Shown here in pieces: positions 43,874 to 53,890 of a DNA stretch of 64,000 bases (position 1 is its first letter; each line of letters starts with the position of its first letter). Where the stretch lies: positions 1,116,001-1,180,000 of the forward strand of contig CBDDCQ010000006.1 of assembly GCA_965226285.1 (NCBI GenBank), written 5' to 3'. Below the pieces are notes generated by a model. That model saw nothing but the letters and a program-made list of their open reading frames with translations, made no database searches and was not told where the DNA came from. The position numbers and the translations under genes are program-made. This stretch comes from CBDDCQ01 sp965226285 (lineage in GTDB: Bacteria > Bacteroidota > Bacteroidia > Flavobacteriales > Ichthyobacteriaceae).

Positions 43874-45403
43874 TTATTCCCATTCTATGGTCGCAGGGGG
43901 TTTTGAACTAATATCATATACAACCCTATTGATACCTCTTACTTTATTGATGATTTCATTAGATACCTCTGCTAAAAAATTATATGGCAAATGTACCCAA
44001 TCTGCAGTCATTCCATCAATAGACTCTACAGCTCTAAGGGCTACTACCTTTTCACAAGTCCTTTCATCTCCCATTACACCTACAGAATGCACAGGTAATA
44101 GTATTACTCCTGCTTGCCATACCTTATCGTATAAATTATTTTTCTTTAGGTGCTCTATAAATATTTTATCCGCTTCTTGAAGCATTCTTACTTTATCCTC
44201 TGTAATATCGCCTAATATTCTGATGGCTAATCCCGGACCTGGAAAAGGATGTCTGCCTAATAAATTAGCGTCTATACCCAGTGATTTGCCCACTTTTCTT
44301 ACTTCATCCTTGAAAAGTGCTTTGAGCGGTTCTACTATTTTCAATTTCATAAAATCGGGCAACCCCCCTACATTGTGATGCGATTTGATAGTAGCAGAAG
44401 GTCCCTTTACAGATACGGATTCTATAATATCAGGATATATGGTGCCTTGCCCTAACCATTTGACACCTTTTATAAGGGTTGCCTCTCTATCAAAAACTTC
44501 TATAAATATTCTTCCTATGGTTTTTCTTTTAGCTTCAGGTTCACTCACGCTTGCCAATTCAGATAAAAATTTATCCTTGGCATTTACTCCTTTTACATTT
44601 AAGCCCATATTTTTGTATTGGAGTAGTACACTATCGAACTCATCTTTACGTAACAGCCCATTATCTACAAATATACAATTCAAGTTATCTCCTATAGCTT
44701 TTTGCAATAATACTGCAGTCACTGTAGAATCTACTCCACCAGATAAACCCAATACTACCTTATCACCTCCAAGTTGCGTTTTTAATTTATGGATTGTAGT
44801 ATGCACAAAAGAACTTGATGTCCAATCACATCTACAATTTGCTACATCTACCAAAAAATTTTTCAATAATTGTTTCCCATCGGTAGAGTGATATACCTCT
44901 GGATGAAACTGTATGGCATAAGTTTGTTCGCTATGAATATGGTATGCTGCTATTTTAACATTTTTTGTACTGGCAATTATTTCATAATGAGGGGGTAATT
45001 CGACTATAGTATCGCTATGACTCATCCAAACCTGTGCACCTATACTTATCCCCTTAAAAAGGATACTTTTATGATGCACAAAGTTTAGATTAGCCCTACC
45101 GTATTCTCTGATGTTTGATGGAGTTACCTTTCCACCAAAATGATGTGCCAAATACTGCGCTCCATAGCAAATTGCCAAAAGTGGTTTTTTGCCCTTTATA
45201 TTTTCTAAATTAGGTCGAGGGGCATCGGGTTGTCTCACAGAACAAGGACTACCTGAAAGTATTACAGCTCTCCAATTTTCTATGTCAGTAGGAATATTTG
45301 TATAAGGGTGTATCTCGCAATATACATTGAGCTCTCGAACCTTTCGAGCGATCAATTGTGTATATTGTGAACCAAAATCTAAAATAAGTATTTTCTCTTG
45401 CAT
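43874..45403 (-). CDS. guaA: GMP synthase (glutamine-hydrolysing)
   Basis: It converts XMP to GMP, using ammonia released from glutamine. The 509-residue protein has an N-terminal class I glutamine amidotransferase domain with nucleophile in LLAICYGAQYLAHHFGG and histidine-glutamate in IQFHPEVYHS. The ATP-pyrophosphatase domain has its P-loop VLGLSGGVDSTVTA. The C-terminal dimerisation domain contains RHPFPGPGLAIRILGD and ends in DISSKPPATIEWE. All catalytic parts are present. Confidence 0.97.
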   Translation of the reverse strand: MQEKILILDFGSQYTQLIARKVRELNVYCEIHPYTNIPTDIENWRAVILSGSPCSVRQPDAPRPNLENIKGKKPLLAICYGAQYLAHHFGGKVTPSNIREYGRANLNFVHHKSILFKGISIGAQVWMSHSDTIVELPPHYEIIASTKNVKIAAYHIHSEQTYAIQFHPEVYHSTDGKQLLKNFLVDVANCRCDWTSSSFVHTTIHKLKTQLGGDKVVLGLSGGVDSTVTAVLLQKAIGDNLNCIFVDNGLLRKDEFDSVLLQYKNMGLNVKGVNAKDKFLSELASVSEPEAKRKTIGRIFIEVFDREATLIKGVKWLGQGTIYPDIIESVSVKGPSATIKSHHNVGGLPDFMKLKIVEPLKALFKDEVRKVGKSLGIDANLLGRHPFPGPGLAIRILGDITEDKVRMLQEADKIFIEHLKKNNLYDKVWQAGVILLPVHSVGVMGDERTCEKVVALRAVESIDGMTADWVHLPYNFLAEVSNEIINKVRGINRVVYDISSKPPATIEWE

Positions 45404-45783
45404 TGATAGTTATTTTGGAATGTTTTTTTAAGTATAAGAATACATATAATTTCCTTCATTTTTGAAAGCGTATATAATACTAAAGTAATATGTAAAGATG
45501 ACCACCTGTTATTATTTGCCAAAGCCACTACATCATATTTTTAAATATGTAAAAATCATTGTAACCTGATTCTTATATTGTTACTCATTATGACTTGGCA
45601 ACAAAATTACACAAAAGAATGAAACACCCAAAAGCATAGCATAAAAACTATTTTTTTTATGATCTTGTTATATTTGTCAATTACTTATCTACCTCTCTTT
45701 TTAGCTTTTAAGAAAACACAGCGTTTTTTAAAAATTTCTTTACTTTTGTAAGTTCTATATATGAAACGAGAATTATCAAAAAA
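45404..45783. other. Divergent intergenic region between guaA and asnS
   Basis: 380 bases without a gene. It should carry promoters for both directions. A TACTTTTG box lies at 45,741-45,748 ahead of asnS. I see no clear guaA box. Confidence 0.5.
45741..45748 (+). promoter_or_regulatory. Bacteroidetes-type -7 box for asnS
   Basis: TACTTTTG, 35 bases before the asnS ATG. Confidence 0.5.
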
Positions 45784-47211
45784 ATGAGAGTAATAGATTT
45801 ATTAGGTTCAAGAGATTTTGTATCAGATATCGAGATAAAAGGATGGGTAAGAACATTTAGAAGCAATAGATTTATTGCCTTAAACGATGGTTCAACTATA
45901 AAGAATATACAAGCTGTAATCATAGATTTTGGGAAAATAGATAAAGAAATACTCGAAAAAATAACTACGGGTACAGCCATCAAAATAGAAGGACTCTTAT
46001 CCGAAAGCCAAGGAAAAGGACAAGATGTAGAAATACAAGTGCGTAAAATAGAGATCTTAGGAACTTGTGATGTCAATGAATATCCTATACAACCTAAAAA
46101 ACACTCCTTAGAGTTTTTAAGAGAAAATGCACACCTACGCATGCGCACAAACCTTTTTGGAGCCATTACCCGTGTAAGGCATACCTTGTCTTACGCTGTA
46201 CATAAGTACTTTAACGATAACGGTTTTTATTATATTAACACGCCCATTATTACCGGTTCGGATTGTGAAGGTGCAGGAGAAATGTTTCACCTTTCTACTT
46301 TAGATAAAAAAAATCCTCCCTTAAATGAAAATGGTGATATTGACTATAGTCAAGACTTCTTTGGTAAAGAGACGCATCTAACCGTTTCAGGGCAATTAGA
46401 AGCTGAAACTGCTGCTATGGCTATGGGAAAAGTATATACTTTTGGACCTACCTTTAGAGCTGAAAATTCTAATACATCTAGACATTTGGCTGAATTTTGG
46501 ATGATAGAACCTGAAGTGGCTTTCAACGATCTTACAGATAATATGGATTTAGCAGAAGATTTTATCAAATATTTGATTGCTTATGTGATGAAACATTGTA
46601 AAGACGATTTAGAATTTTTAGATAATAGAGTACAACAAGAAGAAAAATTATTACCAAAAGAAAAAAGAAGTAAAAGAGGGCTATTAGAAAAATTAGAATT
46701 TGTAACTAAAGAAACCTTTAAGAAAGTAAATTACACCGAAGCTATAGATATTCTAAAAGATAGTAAACCCAACAAAAAGAAAAAATTTAAATACTCTGTA
46801 AATGAATGGGGTATAGACTTTCAATCCGAGCATGAGAGATATCTTGTGGAAAAACATTTTAAATCTCCTGTAATCGTATTTGATTATCCTGCTAAAACAA
46901 AAGCCTTTTATATGAGGATGAATGAGGATGGAAAAACGGTAAGAGCTATGGATGTACTTTTCCCGAGCATAGGTGAAATAATAGGTGGGTCTCAAAGAGA
47001 GGAAAGATTGGATATACTTAAACAAAGAATAAGAGAAATGAATATAAATGAAAAAGAATTATGGTGGTATTTGGAAACCCGAAAATTTGGCACTGCAATA
47101 CACAGTGGATTTGGCTTAGGTTTTGAAAGATTAGTATTATTTGTAACAGGTATGACTAATGTAAGAGATGTAATACCTTTCCCTAGAACTCCAAAAAATG
47201 CAACGTTCTAA
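45784..47211 (+). CDS. asnS: Asparaginyl-tRNA synthetase
   Basis: This class IIb synthetase charges tRNA-Asn. The 475-residue protein has an OB-fold anticodon-binding domain at the N-terminus (IEIKGWVRTFRSNRFIALND). The catalytic domain follows, with motif 2 GPTFRAENSNTSRHLAEFWMIEPE and motif 3 GFGLGFERLVLFVTGMTNVRDVIPFPR. An insertion between motifs 2 and 3 (about residues 270-340) is typical of Bacteroidetes AsnRS. Start and length are normal. Confidence 0.96.
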   Translation: MRVIDLLGSRDFVSDIEIKGWVRTFRSNRFIALNDGSTIKNIQAVIIDFGKIDKEILEKITTGTAIKIEGLLSESQGKGQDVEIQVRKIEILGTCDVNEYPIQPKKHSLEFLRENAHLRMRTNLFGAITRVRHTLSYAVHKYFNDNGFYYINTPIITGSDCEGAGEMFHLSTLDKKNPPLNENGDIDYSQDFFGKETHLTVSGQLEAETAAMAMGKVYTFGPTFRAENSNTSRHLAEFWMIEPEVAFNDLTDNMDLAEDFIKYLIAYVMKHCKDDLEFLDNRVQQEEKLLPKEKRSKRGLLEKLEFVTKETFKKVNYTEAIDILKDSKPNKKKKFKYSVNEWGIDFQSEHERYLVEKHFKSPVIVFDYPAKTKAFYMRMNEDGKTVRAMDVLFPSIGEIIGGSQREERLDILKQRIREMNINEKELWWYLETRKFGTAIHSGFGLGFERLVLFVTGMTNVRDVIPFPRTPKNATF

Positions 47212-47282
47212 AAAATTTTCGCACTATCAAATATTATCATATTTCTGATTCCGTCTTATAAACTAAATTCCCTATTAAAATA

Positions 47283-48368
47283 GTGAAGACAAATTGTTGT
47301 AATACTCAAGAGAAAAATTCACTTAATCATGATTCTCACTGCCGAAAGTACAAATTTGATTATTTACTATGGGGAGGACTCTTTGGAGTAGTTATTTTTT
47401 ATTTCCTCTACTTATTTAATTTTGACCTAATTAAGGATACAGAATGGCTTCATACTTTATGTAGATCTATTTACGATATGGTGAATACTATGTGGTGGGG
47501 TGTTCTGTTAGGCATTCTTATGGTATGTATTTTATCTAAAGTGCCTCGTGAATTTATATCTTTTATCTTAGGCAGTAAGGGGGGGATATATGGCATCATA
47601 AGAGCCTCTTTAGCAGGAGTATTATTAGACTTATGTAATCACGGAATACTCATGGTAGGAGCACAACTTTATAATAAAGGAGCTAGTAACGGTCAGGTGA
47701 TGTCTTTTTTGATAGCTAGTCCTTGGAATTCATTCTCTCTTACAATGATACTCATTACACTGATAGGCTGGATGTGGACACTCTTATTTATTGGGTTGTC
47801 CTTTGTGATTGCTATCATTACGGGTTTGCTCTTTGAAAGTTTTACAAAGAGGGGAATACTGCCTGAAAACTCAAATACTGTAAAACTTCCAGATAACTTT
47901 AAGTTTTGGAAAGAAGCAAAAAGAGGTTTAAAAAGAACCCAATATACCCCATCTTTTTTCAAATCTTTAGTTATAAGCGGAATCGAAGAATCTAGAATAG
48001 TTTTAAGGTGGCTCTTATTTGGTATTTTATTATCTGCTATCATCAAAGTAACGGTAGATACCGGCACTTTCCAAAGTTATTTTGGACCCTCTATAGCAGG
48101 ATTGGTGCTTACGCTATTTTTTGCAACCATTATAGAGGTTTGTTCTGAAGGCTCTGCTCCCATCGCTGCAGATATGCTCACTCGTGCCAAGTCTCCAGGA
48201 AATACCTTCTCTTTTCTAATGGCAGGCGTATGCACAGATTACACAGAAATGGTAGTACTCAAAGACACTACTAAGTCTTGGAAAATAGCATTGTTTTTGC
48301 CTTTGATTACACTGCCTCAAGTGATTTTTATAGGATGTATTATCAATCTTATGACGAATACAGGGTAA
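47283..48368 (+). CDS. Inner-membrane permease of the ArsP/YraQ (PF03773-like) family
   Basis: A 361-residue polytopic membrane protein with about eight hydrophobic segments. I start it at a GTG at 47,283. The N-terminus carries a small Cys/His cluster (TNCCNTQEKNSLNHDSHC) that could bind metal. Conserved blocks are SFILGSKGGIYGIIRASLAGVLLDLCNHGILM, SFLIASPWNSFSLTMIL, and the second-half mirror ATIIEVCSEGSAPIAADM. The family exports arsenicals or other metals/metabolites; the substrate is unknown here. It stands 71 bases after asnS. Confidence 0.8.
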   Translation: MKTNCCNTQEKNSLNHDSHCRKYKFDYLLWGGLFGVVIFYFLYLFNFDLIKDTEWLHTLCRSIYDMVNTMWWGVLLGILMVCILSKVPREFISFILGSKGGIYGIIRASLAGVLLDLCNHGILMVGAQLYNKGASNGQVMSFLIASPWNSFSLTMILITLIGWMWTLLFIGLSFVIAIITGLLFESFTKRGILPENSNTVKLPDNFKFWKEAKRGLKRTQYTPSFFKSLVISGIEESRIVLRWLLFGILLSAIIKVTVDTGTFQSYFGPSIAGLVLTLFFATIIEVCSEGSAPIAADMLTRAKSPGNTFSFLMAGVCTDYTEMVVLKDTTKSWKIALFLPLITLPQVIFIGCIINLMTNTG

Positions 48369-48455
48369 TATGATCAATACCAAAACATAAAAGAAATTAA
48401 ATTTGACTAATAAAAAACAATAAGTAAATATACACTATTGCTAAATTATTTTTCC

Positions 48456-48464
48456 TATATTCGC
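48456..48464 (+). promoter_or_regulatory. Bacteroidetes-type -7 box for DUF2851-pspC
   Basis: TATATTCGC ends only 5 bases before the ATG at 48,470, suggesting an almost leaderless message. One base differs from TATATTTGC. Confidence 0.5.
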
Positions 48465-48469
48465 CCACT

Positions 48470-49735
48470 ATGGATGAACTTCTATTGAGTTATATTTGGA
48501 AATATCGCTTATTTTCTATAAGCAAATTATATACCACCTGCGGAAAGCCTATAATCGTAAAAGACAGTGGCTCTATCAATACAAATGCAGGAGCTGACTT
48601 TTTGAACTGCACACTAAAAATAGGAGATAAAATATGGTGTGGAAATATAGAAATACATATACTCTCTTCACACTGGTACAGACACAATCATCACAACGAT
48701 AGCCATTACCATAATGTAATTTTACATATTGTTCATCAAAATGATAAACAAGTGAAGCTACCCTCTGGCGAGCCCTTATATACCCTTGAACTTAAAGATA
48801 TTATATCTAAGGAAATTATCCATAACTATAAAAATAGTGTTATAAACAAAGGTCTTATTTGCAAGAATTTTATTAAAAGTACTCCTGATCATATCTTTAA
48901 AAAATGGATGAAGACTCTATATCTGCAAAGGATAGAACACAAAAGCCTTCTTATAGAAAATTGCTTGAACCAAACGAAAGGAGATTGGGAATCTGTTACC
49001 TTTATTATGCTAGCTAAGGCATTTGGACTCAGAGTAAATGGGGAGTTATTTATGCAAATGGCTTCTTCCTTTCCCTTTAAAATCATCATGAAAGAACAAT
49101 ATGACCTATTACAAATAGAAGCTCTACTATTTGGTCAAGCAGGCTTCCTAAAAGAAGAAATAAAAGATAATTATTACAGAGAATTGAAAAGTAGATATGA
49201 ATATATCCAACTCAAATACAACCTTACCCCTTGTTTGGTAAGTCCTAAGTTCTCAAGACTCCGACCGTCAAACTTTCCGACTATAAGACTATCTCAACTG
49301 GCAAATTTGTTATATCATCAAAAGCAAATATTTTCAAGTATTTTATTGTGTGAATCTACAGAAGATTGTTATAAAATTCTCAAGACCAGTGTAAATGAAT
49401 ATTGGCAGCAGCACTATCATTTTAACAAAGAATCTACTCATAAAAGAAAAAAAAGCGTTACCAAAGATTTTATGGATTTGTTAATTATAAATATTATTAT
49501 TCCTTTACAATATTTATATTATAGTAAAATAGGTGATGAACCTATGAAAATAAAATCATTAGATATGGCAAAGAAAATAAAATCTGAAAAAAACAATATT
49601 ATTCGTAACTTTACAGGCTTAAATATAAAAGTTCTCAACGCTATGGAATCACAGGCACTTATACATTTACACGATCTGTATTGTGTAAATAAAAAATGTA
49701 TGAATTGCGCTATATTTACAAGTGTTTACAGATGA
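48470..49735 (+). CDS. DUF2851 family protein
   Basis: A 421-residue Bacteroidetes-specific protein of unknown function. The conserved N-terminal part is visible: MDELLLSYIWKYRLF, INTNAGADFLNCTLKIGDKIWCGNIEIHILSSHWYRHNHH, YHNVILHIVHQND. A C-terminal Cys motif is present (CVNKKCMNCAIF). Its stop overlaps the start of a small PspC-like gene (ATGA), a pairing common in Bacteroidetes. No enzymatic role can be assigned. Confidence 0.88.
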   Translation: MDELLLSYIWKYRLFSISKLYTTCGKPIIVKDSGSINTNAGADFLNCTLKIGDKIWCGNIEIHILSSHWYRHNHHNDSHYHNVILHIVHQNDKQVKLPSGEPLYTLELKDIISKEIIHNYKNSVINKGLICKNFIKSTPDHIFKKWMKTLYLQRIEHKSLLIENCLNQTKGDWESVTFIMLAKAFGLRVNGELFMQMASSFPFKIIMKEQYDLLQIEALLFGQAGFLKEEIKDNYYRELKSRYEYIQLKYNLTPCLVSPKFSRLRPSNFPTIRLSQLANLLYHQKQIFSSILLCESTEDCYKILKTSVNEYWQQHYHFNKESTHKRKKSVTKDFMDLLIINIIIPLQYLYYSKIGDEPMKIKSLDMAKKIKSEKNNIIRNFTGLNIKVLNAMESQALIHLHDLYCVNKKCMNCAIFTSVYR

Positions 49736-49950
49736 ATAGAATAATAATTTTTTTTGAATATATAGGGTTTGATGTGTGTAGTCGTTTGGGTGTTAAAATT
49801 GGTATAAGAACTTCTCAAATAAGGTTGTTTTTTATATATCTTTCTTTTGCAACTATTGGGTTTTCTTATGTGTTTTACCTTATTTTAGCGTTCCTTATAA
49901 AATTAAAAGACCTATTTATTATTAAAAGAAAATCAGTATTCGATTTATAA
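49732..49950 (+). CDS. PspC-domain small membrane protein
   Basis: A 72-residue protein that starts at the ATG overlapping the DUF2851 stop (ATGA). The PspC-type pattern is DVCSRLGVKIGIRTSQIRLFFIYLSF, then a hydrophobic segment TIGFSYVFYLILAFLI and a tail ending SVFDL. PspC proteins sit in the inner membrane and are linked to envelope stress. The coupling to DUF2851 suggests shared function. Confidence 0.85.
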   Translation: MNRIIIFFEYIGFDVCSRLGVKIGIRTSQIRLFFIYLSFATIGFSYVFYLILAFLIKLKDLFIIKRKSVFDL

Positions 49951-49979
49951 ATTTTAACCAAATTATTATTTAAAATACT

Positions 49980-52475
49980 ATGAAAATACTTACTTTATTT
50001 ATTATGATGCTTATGACTACATTTATAATGTTAGCACAAGATAGTTCTGAATATAAAAAAATGAAAGGTATAACTATAAAAGGTATTGTAAAAGATAAGT
50101 CTAACAATTCAGAGATTATGTATTGCTCAGTATCTATTGTAAATGTGAAAACTAAAAAAATAATTTCAGGTGGACTAACAGATGAAAAAGGGTTGTTTAC
50201 TATTGAAAAAATACCTGTAGGAGACTATAAACTCAGTGTGAGTTTTATGGGATATAAAACTTACGAGAAAGAATTTAAAATAACTCCTAAACAAAGAAGT
50301 ATAAACTTAGATATTATTTTCCTTAGTCCGAATATAGAAGCTCTTGACGAGGTAGTAGTAAAGGAAGAAAAACGATTTATACAAAATAGAATAGATAAAA
50401 AAGTGATCAATGTATCAAAATCTGTAAATTCTGCGGGAGCTAGTGCTACTGAAGTATTAGAAACTGTTCCATCTGTAGATGTAGATATAGATGGTAATGT
50501 AAGCCTTAGAGGCAATACCAACGTAAAAGTACTTGTAGATGGAAAATCCACTGGTATGTCTGCTTCAGATTTACTGCAACAATTACCTGCTGAAGCTATA
50601 GAAGAAATAGAAGTCATCACTAATCCATCAGTAAAGTACGACCCAGAAGGAATGTCAGGTATCATTAATATTATATTAAAAAAAGATCGATTAATAGGTT
50701 TCAATGGTGCTGTAAGAGGCTCTATAGGCACCTTAAATGATAATGGTTTTAAATCAGGTAGTAAGAGTGCTGGAGGAAATTTTAACTATCGAAATGGAAA
50801 AATAAACCTCTTTGCCAATCTAAACTGGAGAGATTCTAGAAGGATCATGTATAGCATCGATAATAGCCTGAGAACTTATACTTTAAAAAGTGGAATATCT
50901 GAAAAAAGCATTAGAAATCAAACTAATGATAGAGAAAGCAATAGAAGTAGCTTTTCTACTAAATTTGGATTGGATTATTACTTAGATAAAAACAATATAA
51001 TTACACTAAGTGCAAGAATCCGTAATAGTCATAAAAAGGGAGATAGAGTACAAAACATCAAAGAATATATCAATGTATATAATGAAGGAAACCCTAATGA
51101 TAGTTGGAAAACCCCTTCGAACGAGAATGAAAGTGGCAATTCAATTAGCATAGATTTGAATCATGAAATAAAGTTTAACCCCGAATCTATACTAGTAACA
51201 GATATAAGTTATGGAAATGAAAAATATACAGAAGATGAAATTATAACATCGGAAAACTTAGTAAAAAAAGAAACCTTACCTAAGAGGGAAACTTCAGCGG
51301 TAGAAAAGGAAAAAAGTTTTCGCTTGAGCTCAGACTATGAAAGTCAGATTTCTGAGAACACAGGTATAGAGGCAGGTATATTAGTAGAACTAGATGAGGA
51401 AGAAACTGACTATAAAGCATCAAAACACAATGCTACCTTAAATAAAATGGTGAATAATGAAAAAATTTCTAATATATTTACCTATAAGCAAAATGTGTAT
51501 GCAATGTACGGAATATGGTCTCAAGAACTCAAAAACATAGGGTTTTCCTATCAAATAGGAACTAGATTAGAATATGTGCATGTAGCCTCTGAACTCAAAA
51601 ATTCTAGTAATAAAATACCCGATAACAATTACTTTAGTATTTATCCATCTATCCATCTACAGCAACAGATGGGGGAAAGTGATGAACTACAGTTAAGTTA
51701 TAATAGAAGAATAAGACGACCAAGGGGTAGAGAACTCAATCCTTTTGTAGATTATACTGATACCTTAAACATACATATAGGAAACCCTGCCCTCAAACCT
51801 CAATACACAAACTCTGTAGAACTTGGACATACACATTATTGGGAAAAACATTTTTTAATATCATCTGTATTCTACAAACGCACTACTGATCTAATAAGGC
51901 GAGTAGGACAGAAAGACCCCAATAATGAGAAAGTAAATATTGTAAGGCGAAATAATATTGCTTCTTCCTTCAATCTTGGGATAGAACTTATTTATTCTAA
52001 TAGAATTTTACCTTGGTGGAATTTTAATATTAGTGGACAAGCCTACTGGGCAGAGACTGATGGTAGTGCAGATGGGCAAAATCTTGACAACCAGAACTTC
52101 AATTGGAGTTTCAAAGCTAATCACCAATTTAGATTCAACGGATATTCTATGCAACTTACAGGATTCTACAGACCATCCTTTGAGGTAGCACAAGCCAAAA
52201 TATACAATATGTGGAGAACTGATATGGGAATTCGGAAAACATTTTTAAATAAAACACTCACCTTAGGGTTAAGGGTTAGAGATGTGTTTAATTCATTCCG
52301 ATTTGCTATAGATGTAGATAGATCGGGATATATTGCTTACAAAGAATGGGACAGAGCCTCTCAAGAAATTGTATTTTCTTTAAGTTATAATTTTGGCAAC
52401 TTAAAAGTCAAAAAGAAAAAAGAGAAGTTTGAAAATGGAGGTGGAAGAGATACGGATGATATGGGTGGCTATTAA
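49980..52475 (+). CDS. TonB-dependent outer membrane receptor, OMP_b-brl_3 type
   Basis: An 831-residue outer membrane protein with a signal peptide (MKILTLFIMMLMTTFIMLAQ). A carboxypeptidase-regulatory-like domain follows (GIVKDKSNNSEIMYCSVSIV to FMGYKTYEKEF, residues about 30-105). Then come a plug domain (VLETVPSVDVDIDGNVSLRGNTNVKVLVDGKSTG) and a 22-strand-like beta barrel with aromatic-rich strands (LQLSYNRRIRRPRGRELNPF). Family members import siderophores, glycans or peptides, or act in unknown transport. No neighbouring SusD-like gene is present, so the cargo is open. It ends in a glycine-rich tail (GGGRDTDDMGGY). Confidence 0.92.
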   Translation: MKILTLFIMMLMTTFIMLAQDSSEYKKMKGITIKGIVKDKSNNSEIMYCSVSIVNVKTKKIISGGLTDEKGLFTIEKIPVGDYKLSVSFMGYKTYEKEFKITPKQRSINLDIIFLSPNIEALDEVVVKEEKRFIQNRIDKKVINVSKSVNSAGASATEVLETVPSVDVDIDGNVSLRGNTNVKVLVDGKSTGMSASDLLQQLPAEAIEEIEVITNPSVKYDPEGMSGIINIILKKDRLIGFNGAVRGSIGTLNDNGFKSGSKSAGGNFNYRNGKINLFANLNWRDSRRIMYSIDNSLRTYTLKSGISEKSIRNQTNDRESNRSSFSTKFGLDYYLDKNNIITLSARIRNSHKKGDRVQNIKEYINVYNEGNPNDSWKTPSNENESGNSISIDLNHEIKFNPESILVTDISYGNEKYTEDEIITSENLVKKETLPKRETSAVEKEKSFRLSSDYESQISENTGIEAGILVELDEEETDYKASKHNATLNKMVNNEKISNIFTYKQNVYAMYGIWSQELKNIGFSYQIGTRLEYVHVASELKNSSNKIPDNNYFSIYPSIHLQQQMGESDELQLSYNRRIRRPRGRELNPFVDYTDTLNIHIGNPALKPQYTNSVELGHTHYWEKHFLISSVFYKRTTDLIRRVGQKDPNNEKVNIVRRNNIASSFNLGIELIYSNRILPWWNFNISGQAYWAETDGSADGQNLDNQNFNWSFKANHQFRFNGYSMQLTGFYRPSFEVAQAKIYNMWRTDMGIRKTFLNKTLTLGLRVRDVFNSFRFAIDVDRSGYIAYKEWDRASQEIVFSLSYNFGNLKVKKKKEKFENGGGRDTDDMGGY

Positions 52476-52972
52476 TAATACTCTTAATTTTTAAGAACTA
52501 ATTTAAAAAATACATCATTTACTATAACAAATCGATAGTTTACTCGAAAGTATTTATATACTTAATGCTTGTAAAAATTGATTGTAAGAATTCCAAAAAA
52601 TGCTGTATTTACTTGGTTTAAGAAGAAACCAGAAATTTTTACAATGCAACCTGCTTGAAAATTAACAGATTCATAGTAAATAAAAAAATCAATTTTTAAA
52701 AACTGGTTTAGTGTTTACAGTTTTTCCTAACTTGACACATGTCTTATTTTATAAATTGTAAAAAAGATTGAAAATAATCTAATTTTGTGTATAATTGATT
52801 GATTGGTAATGTTTTTTATATAAATTATTTACCTTGTTTTATGGTGTGAAATGAAAAACAAACAAAAATATATACTAATTCACAAAAAAGTTATTAAATT
52901 TGCACTTCCTTTGTGAAAACTATAGAGAAGGTTAATTATATAGAATATATAAAACATTTAAAGTAAGGAGAA
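52476..52972. other. Intergenic region upstream of rpmB
   Basis: 497 bases without a gene. It carries the inverted match (AACTGGTTTAGTGTTTACA, 52,701-52,719) to the thrC-hsdM gap and the rpmB promoter box at 52,895-52,903. Confidence 0.6.
52895..52903 (+). promoter_or_regulatory. Bacteroidetes-type -7 box for the rpmB-rpmG operon
   Basis: TAAATTTGC, 69 bases before the rpmB start at 52,973. Confidence 0.65.
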
Positions 52973-53209
52973 ATGTCAAGAATTTGTCAAATTACAGGGA
53001 AGAGAGCCATGGTTGGGAACCGTGTATCTCATGCAAATAATAAAAATAAAAGAAGGTTTAATGTCAATTTGCATAAAAAGAGATTCTTTATACCCGAAAC
53101 AAGTGAGTGGATAACTTTAAAGGTTTCAGCAGCAGGATTGAGAACTATTAATAAGAAAGGTATAGCTGCTGCATTAAAAGATGCAAAACAAAAAGGCTTT
53201 TTAATATAA
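52973..53209 (+). CDS. rpmB: 50S ribosomal protein L28
   Basis: A 78-residue large-subunit protein. The family start MSRICQITGKRAMVGNRVSHANNKNKRRF and the basic middle part KRFFIPETSEWITLKVSAAGLRTI are clear. It heads the conserved Bacteroidetes operon rpmB-rpmG-DUF4295, with rpmG 27 bases downstream. Confidence 0.97.
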   Translation: MSRICQITGKRAMVGNRVSHANNKNKRRFNVNLHKKRFFIPETSEWITLKVSAAGLRTINKKGIAAALKDAKQKGFLI

Positions 53210-53236
53210 GTTAGTAATTTTTTATCATAAAAAAGG

Positions 53237-53419
53237 ATGGCAAAGAAGGGAAATAGAGTTCAGGTAATACTAGAATGTACGCAGCATAAGAATAGCGGTA
53301 TGGCAGGTACTTCTAGATATGTAACTACTAAAAATAAAAAGAATACTCCAGATAGAATAGAGTTGAAAAAATACAATCCTATCTTGAGGAAAGTAACGAT
53401 ACATAAAGAAATTAAATAA
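53237..53419 (+). CDS. rpmG: 50S ribosomal protein L33
   Basis: A 60-residue large-subunit protein with the Bacteroidetes form MAKKGNRVQVILECTQHKNSGMAGTSRY and YNPILRKVTIHKEIK. It lacks the four-cysteine zinc ribbon, having only one cysteine (C-minus type). It is followed 12 bases later by the DUF4295 start. Confidence 0.97.
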   Translation: MAKKGNRVQVILECTQHKNSGMAGTSRYVTTKNKKNTPDRIELKKYNPILRKVTIHKEIK

Positions 53420-53431
53420 TTAGCTTAGGAT

Positions 53432-53527
53432 ATGGCAAAGAAATCAGTAGCGAGTTTAAAAAAGGGTTCTAAAAAGTTAGTAAAGGCTATAAGAATGGTA
53501 AAAAATAGAATTATACCTGCAAGATGA
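53432..53527 (+). pseudogene. DUF4295 small protein, cut off at the junction with animal DNA
   Basis: The frame reads MAKKSVASLKKGSKKLVKAIRMVKN and then RIIPAR and a stop. Its first 25 residues match the small DUF4295 protein that normally follows rpmG in Bacteroidetes and is about 50 residues long; the last six do not fit. The break in homology near 53,505 coincides with the change in sequence character, so the gene is truncated by the join and not by mutation. Confidence 0.8.
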
Positions 53528-53667
53528 ATGACTCTCCAGGCTAAATTTGGAAAAGTAAATCTTTACAGCCAGGCCAAGTGGAATATAAACTCGATAAACA
53601 CAGTCCATGTTGTTTGGATAGTTACTTGGATATCCGGGACTTTTCAGTACGTTGTTGACAACCTCAC

Positions 53668-53890
53668 CACATCCTGTTGAATTACGTAGACATTTATTTT
53701 TTAAATAAGCATTATATTAAGGTTAAAGGGAAGAGAAAAACTGAGTAAAATAAAAAAAATACTATTTCAAAATGATTACTCGCACATCACATCCTGTTGG
53801 ATTAGGAACACAATTATGTTTAAATAATTATTTTATTAAGGTTTGAGGAAAGAGAAAAGCTGAGTGCTCTCCTTTTCAGTAAATTAAAAA
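53668..53890 (+). repeat. Two-copy 120-bp tandem repeat
   Basis: Copies begin at 53,668 and 53,788 with CACATCCTGTTG and continue with a diverged AT-rich part and AAGAGAAAAnCTGAGT. They are within 300 bases of the bacterial-eukaryotic junction. Confidence 0.75.
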
